DNA of 64,000 bases from Kosakonia pseudosacchari (lineage in GTDB: Bacteria; Pseudomonadota; Gammaproteobacteria; Enterobacterales; Enterobacteriaceae). The translations under genes and the position numbers were made by a program. Positions 62,192 to 64,000 of the stretch are shown in pieces; positions within the stretch are counted from its first letter, which is position 1, and every line of letters starts with the position of its first letter. Under the pieces are notes generated by a model that was given only the letters and a program-made list of their open reading frames with translations, ran no database searches and had not been told where the DNA came from. The stretch is from assembly GCF_900184035.1 (NCBI RefSeq), contig NZ_FXWP01000023.1:1-64000 (forward strand), given 5' to 3'.

Positions 62192-63178
62192 ATGAAAACA
62201 AAAGCAAGCTTAATCCTCACCGTTGCCATGCTGGCGTTGTCCGGTTCCGCTTTAGCTGAAGTAAAAATCGCCCTTGTGGCGAAATCTTTAGGTAATGGCT
62301 TTTTTGAAGCAGCAAACACCGGCGCACAGGAGGCAGCCAAAGAGCTAGGTGATGTCCAAGTGATCTACACCGGTCCCACCACCACCACGGCCGAAGCGCA
62401 GATCGAAGTGCTTAACGGGTTGATCGCCCAGGGGGTGGATGCGATCGCCATCTCCGCCAACGATCCCGATGCCGTGGTGCCGGTGCTGAAAAAAGCGATG
62501 CAGCGCGGCATCAAAGTGGTGTCGTGGGATTCCGGCGTGGCAAAAGCCGGACGCCAGATCCACCTCAACCCCTCGAATAACGCGCTGATTGGCGAAACCA
62601 ACGTCAAACTGGCCGCCGATGCGCTAAAAGCGCTGAACGTTGAAAAAGGCGATGTGGCGATTCTTAGCGCCACGCCCACCTCCACCAACCAGAACATCTG
62701 GATTGCGGAGATGAAAAAGGTGCTGCCGAAGTACCCGTCGATTAACCTGGTGACCGTCGCTTATGGCGACGATCTCTCCGATAAAAGCTACCGCGAAGCG
62801 GTCGGCCTGCTGAAATCGTACCCGGACCTGAAAGTGATCGTCTCGCCGTCGTCGGTCGGCATTGTCGCGGCGGCGCAAGCGGTAAAAGACCAGGGCAAGA
62901 TTGGCAAAGTGTATGTCACCGGTTTAGGGCTGCCGTCTGAAATGGCGGGCGCGATTAAGTCCGGCGCGAGCAAAAGTTTCGCCATCTGGAACCCGATCGA
63001 CCTCGGTTATGCCGCCACCTATTTAGCGGATGATCTGGTGAAAGGTACGGCGACCAAAGACGAAGCCAGCATGGGCAAACTCGGCAAAGTGAAACTGGAT
63101 GCCGACGGTAACGGCGCAATGGCGGAACCGTTCGTCTACGACGCCAGCAACATTGATAAGTTCTCGAAGATTTTCTGA
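62192..63178 (+). CDS. Rhamnose-type ABC transporter, periplasmic sugar-binding protein
   Basis: A 328-residue protein with a signal peptide (MKTKASLILTVAMLALSGSA, then LA) and the ribose/LsrB-type two-lobe fold: KIALVAKSLGNGFFEAANTG, GVDAIAISANDPDAVVPVLK, KVVSWDSG, YVTGLGLPSEMAGAIKSG. It resembles the binding proteins of RhaSTPQ-type rhamnose ABC systems. It starts 82 bp after rhaD in the same direction, with GTGGAG upstream, so rhamnose is the likely ligand. K-12 has instead the symporter RhaT elsewhere. An upstream ATG at 62129 would add a non-signal extension. Confidence 0.88.
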   Translation: MKTKASLILTVAMLALSGSALAEVKIALVAKSLGNGFFEAANTGAQEAAKELGDVQVIYTGPTTTTAEAQIEVLNGLIAQGVDAIAISANDPDAVVPVLKKAMQRGIKVVSWDSGVAKAGRQIHLNPSNNALIGETNVKLAADALKALNVEKGDVAILSATPTSTNQNIWIAEMKKVLPKYPSINLVTVAYGDDLSDKSYREAVGLLKSYPDLKVIVSPSSVGIVAAAQAVKDQGKIGKVYVTGLGLPSEMAGAIKSGASKSFAIWNPIDLGYAATYLADDLVKGTATKDEASMGKLGKVKLDADGNGAMAEPFVYDASNIDKFSKIF

Positions 63179-63187
63179 TCCCTTCCT

Positions 63188-63210
63188 GCCCTCTTTTGCG
63201 GGAGAGGGCA
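63188..63210. repeat. CCCTCTCCC-like palindrome (copy 6), between binding protein and ATPase genes
   Basis: TGCCCTCT, TTTGCGGG, AGAGGGCA followed by AAAA. A member of the same palindrome family inside the transporter operon. It could set a high ratio of binding protein to membrane components. Confidence 0.6.
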
Positions 63211-63227
63211 AAAACTGGAGAACTATC

Positions 63228-64000
63228 ATGACGGCATCCACCCCTCTGCTGTCGCTCAAGGGCATCACCAAGGTCTTTCCCGGTGTGCGCGCCCTTGAGA
63301 ACGTGCAGCTCGATCTCTGGCCCGGCAAAGTCACCGCGTTGATCGGTGAAAACGGCGCGGGAAAATCCACGCTGGTCAAAGTGATGACCGGTATTTACCA
63401 GCCTGAAGAGGGCGAAATTCTCTATAAAGCGATCCCGATTTCACTGCCTACGCCCGAATCGGCGCATAAAGTGGGGATCACCGCCATTCACCAGGAAACA
63501 GTGCTGTTCGACGAACTCTCGGTCACCGAAAACATCTTTGTCGGGCAGTATTTATATAAAGGGCTGTTGAAAAAACTCGACTGGCCCGCCATGCACCAGC
63601 AAGCGCAGGCGATCCTTACCCGGCTGGAAGTGCAAATTGACCCGCGCGCGACGCTGAAAACATTGAGTATCGCCCAGCGCCACATGGTGGCGATTGCCCG
63701 TGCGCTCTCCTTTGAAGCGCAGGTGGTGATTCTGGACGAACCGACAGCCGCGCTCTCGCAGCATGAAATTCTGGAGTTCTACCAAATCGTTGAGCGCCTG
63801 AAGCAGGAAGGCAAAGCGATCCTGTTTATCTCGCACAAGTTTGATGAAATTTTCGAGCTGGCGGATCACTACACCATTTTGCGCGACGGGGTGTATGTCG
63901 ATTCCGGCGCCATCAATGACATCAGCGAAGAGCGAATGGTGGCGATGATGGTCGGGCGCGCCATTAACCAGAGCTGGCCGAAAGTGGCCTGCACACTCGG
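63228..64000 (+). CDS. Sugar ABC transporter ATP-binding protein, cut by the right edge
   Basis: ATG at 63228 with CTGGAG upstream; 257 residues are visible and the frame is open to the end of the window. Walker A GENGAGKST is at about 40-48, a degenerate signature LSIAQRHM (normally LSGGQ) at about 146, Walker B VVILDEPTAALS at about 168 and the H-loop FISHKFDEI. This is the first half of a double-ATPase sugar transporter subunit (RbsA/XylG type). With the preceding gene it fits a rhamnose ABC system whose permease genes should follow outside the window. Confidence 0.92.
   Translation, partial: MTASTPLLSLKGITKVFPGVRALENVQLDLWPGKVTALIGENGAGKSTLVKVMTGIYQPEEGEILYKAIPISLPTPESAHKVGITAIHQETVLFDELSVTENIFVGQYLYKGLLKKLDWPAMHQQAQAILTRLEVQIDPRATLKTLSIAQRHMVAIARALSFEAQVVILDEPTAALSQHEILEFYQIVERLKQEGKAILFISHKFDEIFELADHYTILRDGVYVDSGAINDISEERMVAMMVGRAINQSWPKVACTL

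Overview
The window is chromosomal DNA from a member of the Enterobacteriaceae. Almost every gene has a close E. coli K-12 counterpart, and the order follows the K-12 murI-to-rha segment. GC-rich codon usage and the differences listed below suggest the Enterobacter/Kosakonia/Leclercia side of the family; the species cannot be fixed by eye.

Layout. (1) The left edge holds the P1 promoter of an rRNA operon reading leftwards out of the window, then murI and btuB with its cobalamin riboswitch, and the divergent trmA. (2) An AT-rich patch carries a periplasmic cupin gene. It is followed by yijD-fabR, sthA, oxyR with the divergent sRNA gene oxyS, the arginine genes (argE divergent from argCBH, with paired ARG boxes), ppc, yijO, fsaB and gldA. 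(3) Where K-12 has katG between gldA and metF, this genome has a two-gene islet. It encodes a large putative peptidoglycan-degrading toxin of type VI secretion style and an overlapping small exported protein, probably its immunity partner. (4) Next come the methionine regulon (metF, metL, metB, metJ with tandem Met boxes), rpmE, priA, cytR, ftsN, hslVU, menA, rraA, zapB, the glycerol genes glpFKX, fpr, yiiR, yiiQ and tpiA. (5) A DASS-type anion permease not found here in K-12 precedes cdh, sbp, pfkA, fieF, cpxP with its 3' sRNA CpxQ, cpxRA and yiiM. (6) A 2-keto-3-deoxygluconate (KDG) module follows: a class I aldolase and the permease kdgT, each with a KdgR-like box. (7) After sodA comes the rhamnose region (rhaR, rhaS, rhaBAD). 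Here the K-12 symporter gene rhaT is absent, and rhaD is followed by genes for a sugar ABC transporter (binding protein, then an ATPase cut by the right edge).

Most of the window is housekeeping with well-conserved regulation: riboswitch, ARG, Met, CRP, GlpR, Cra, CpxR, Fur, sigma-32 and Rha sites can all be read. The accessory content is small and sits at breakpoints in K-12 synteny. Compared with K-12, eptC, the frw/pfl/ptsA cluster, katG and rhaT are missing. The main candidate for a little-described system is the effector/immunity-like pair at 19805-22230. A recurrent short palindrome (CCCTCTCC/GGAGAGGG type) follows many genes, and three REP-like elements are present.
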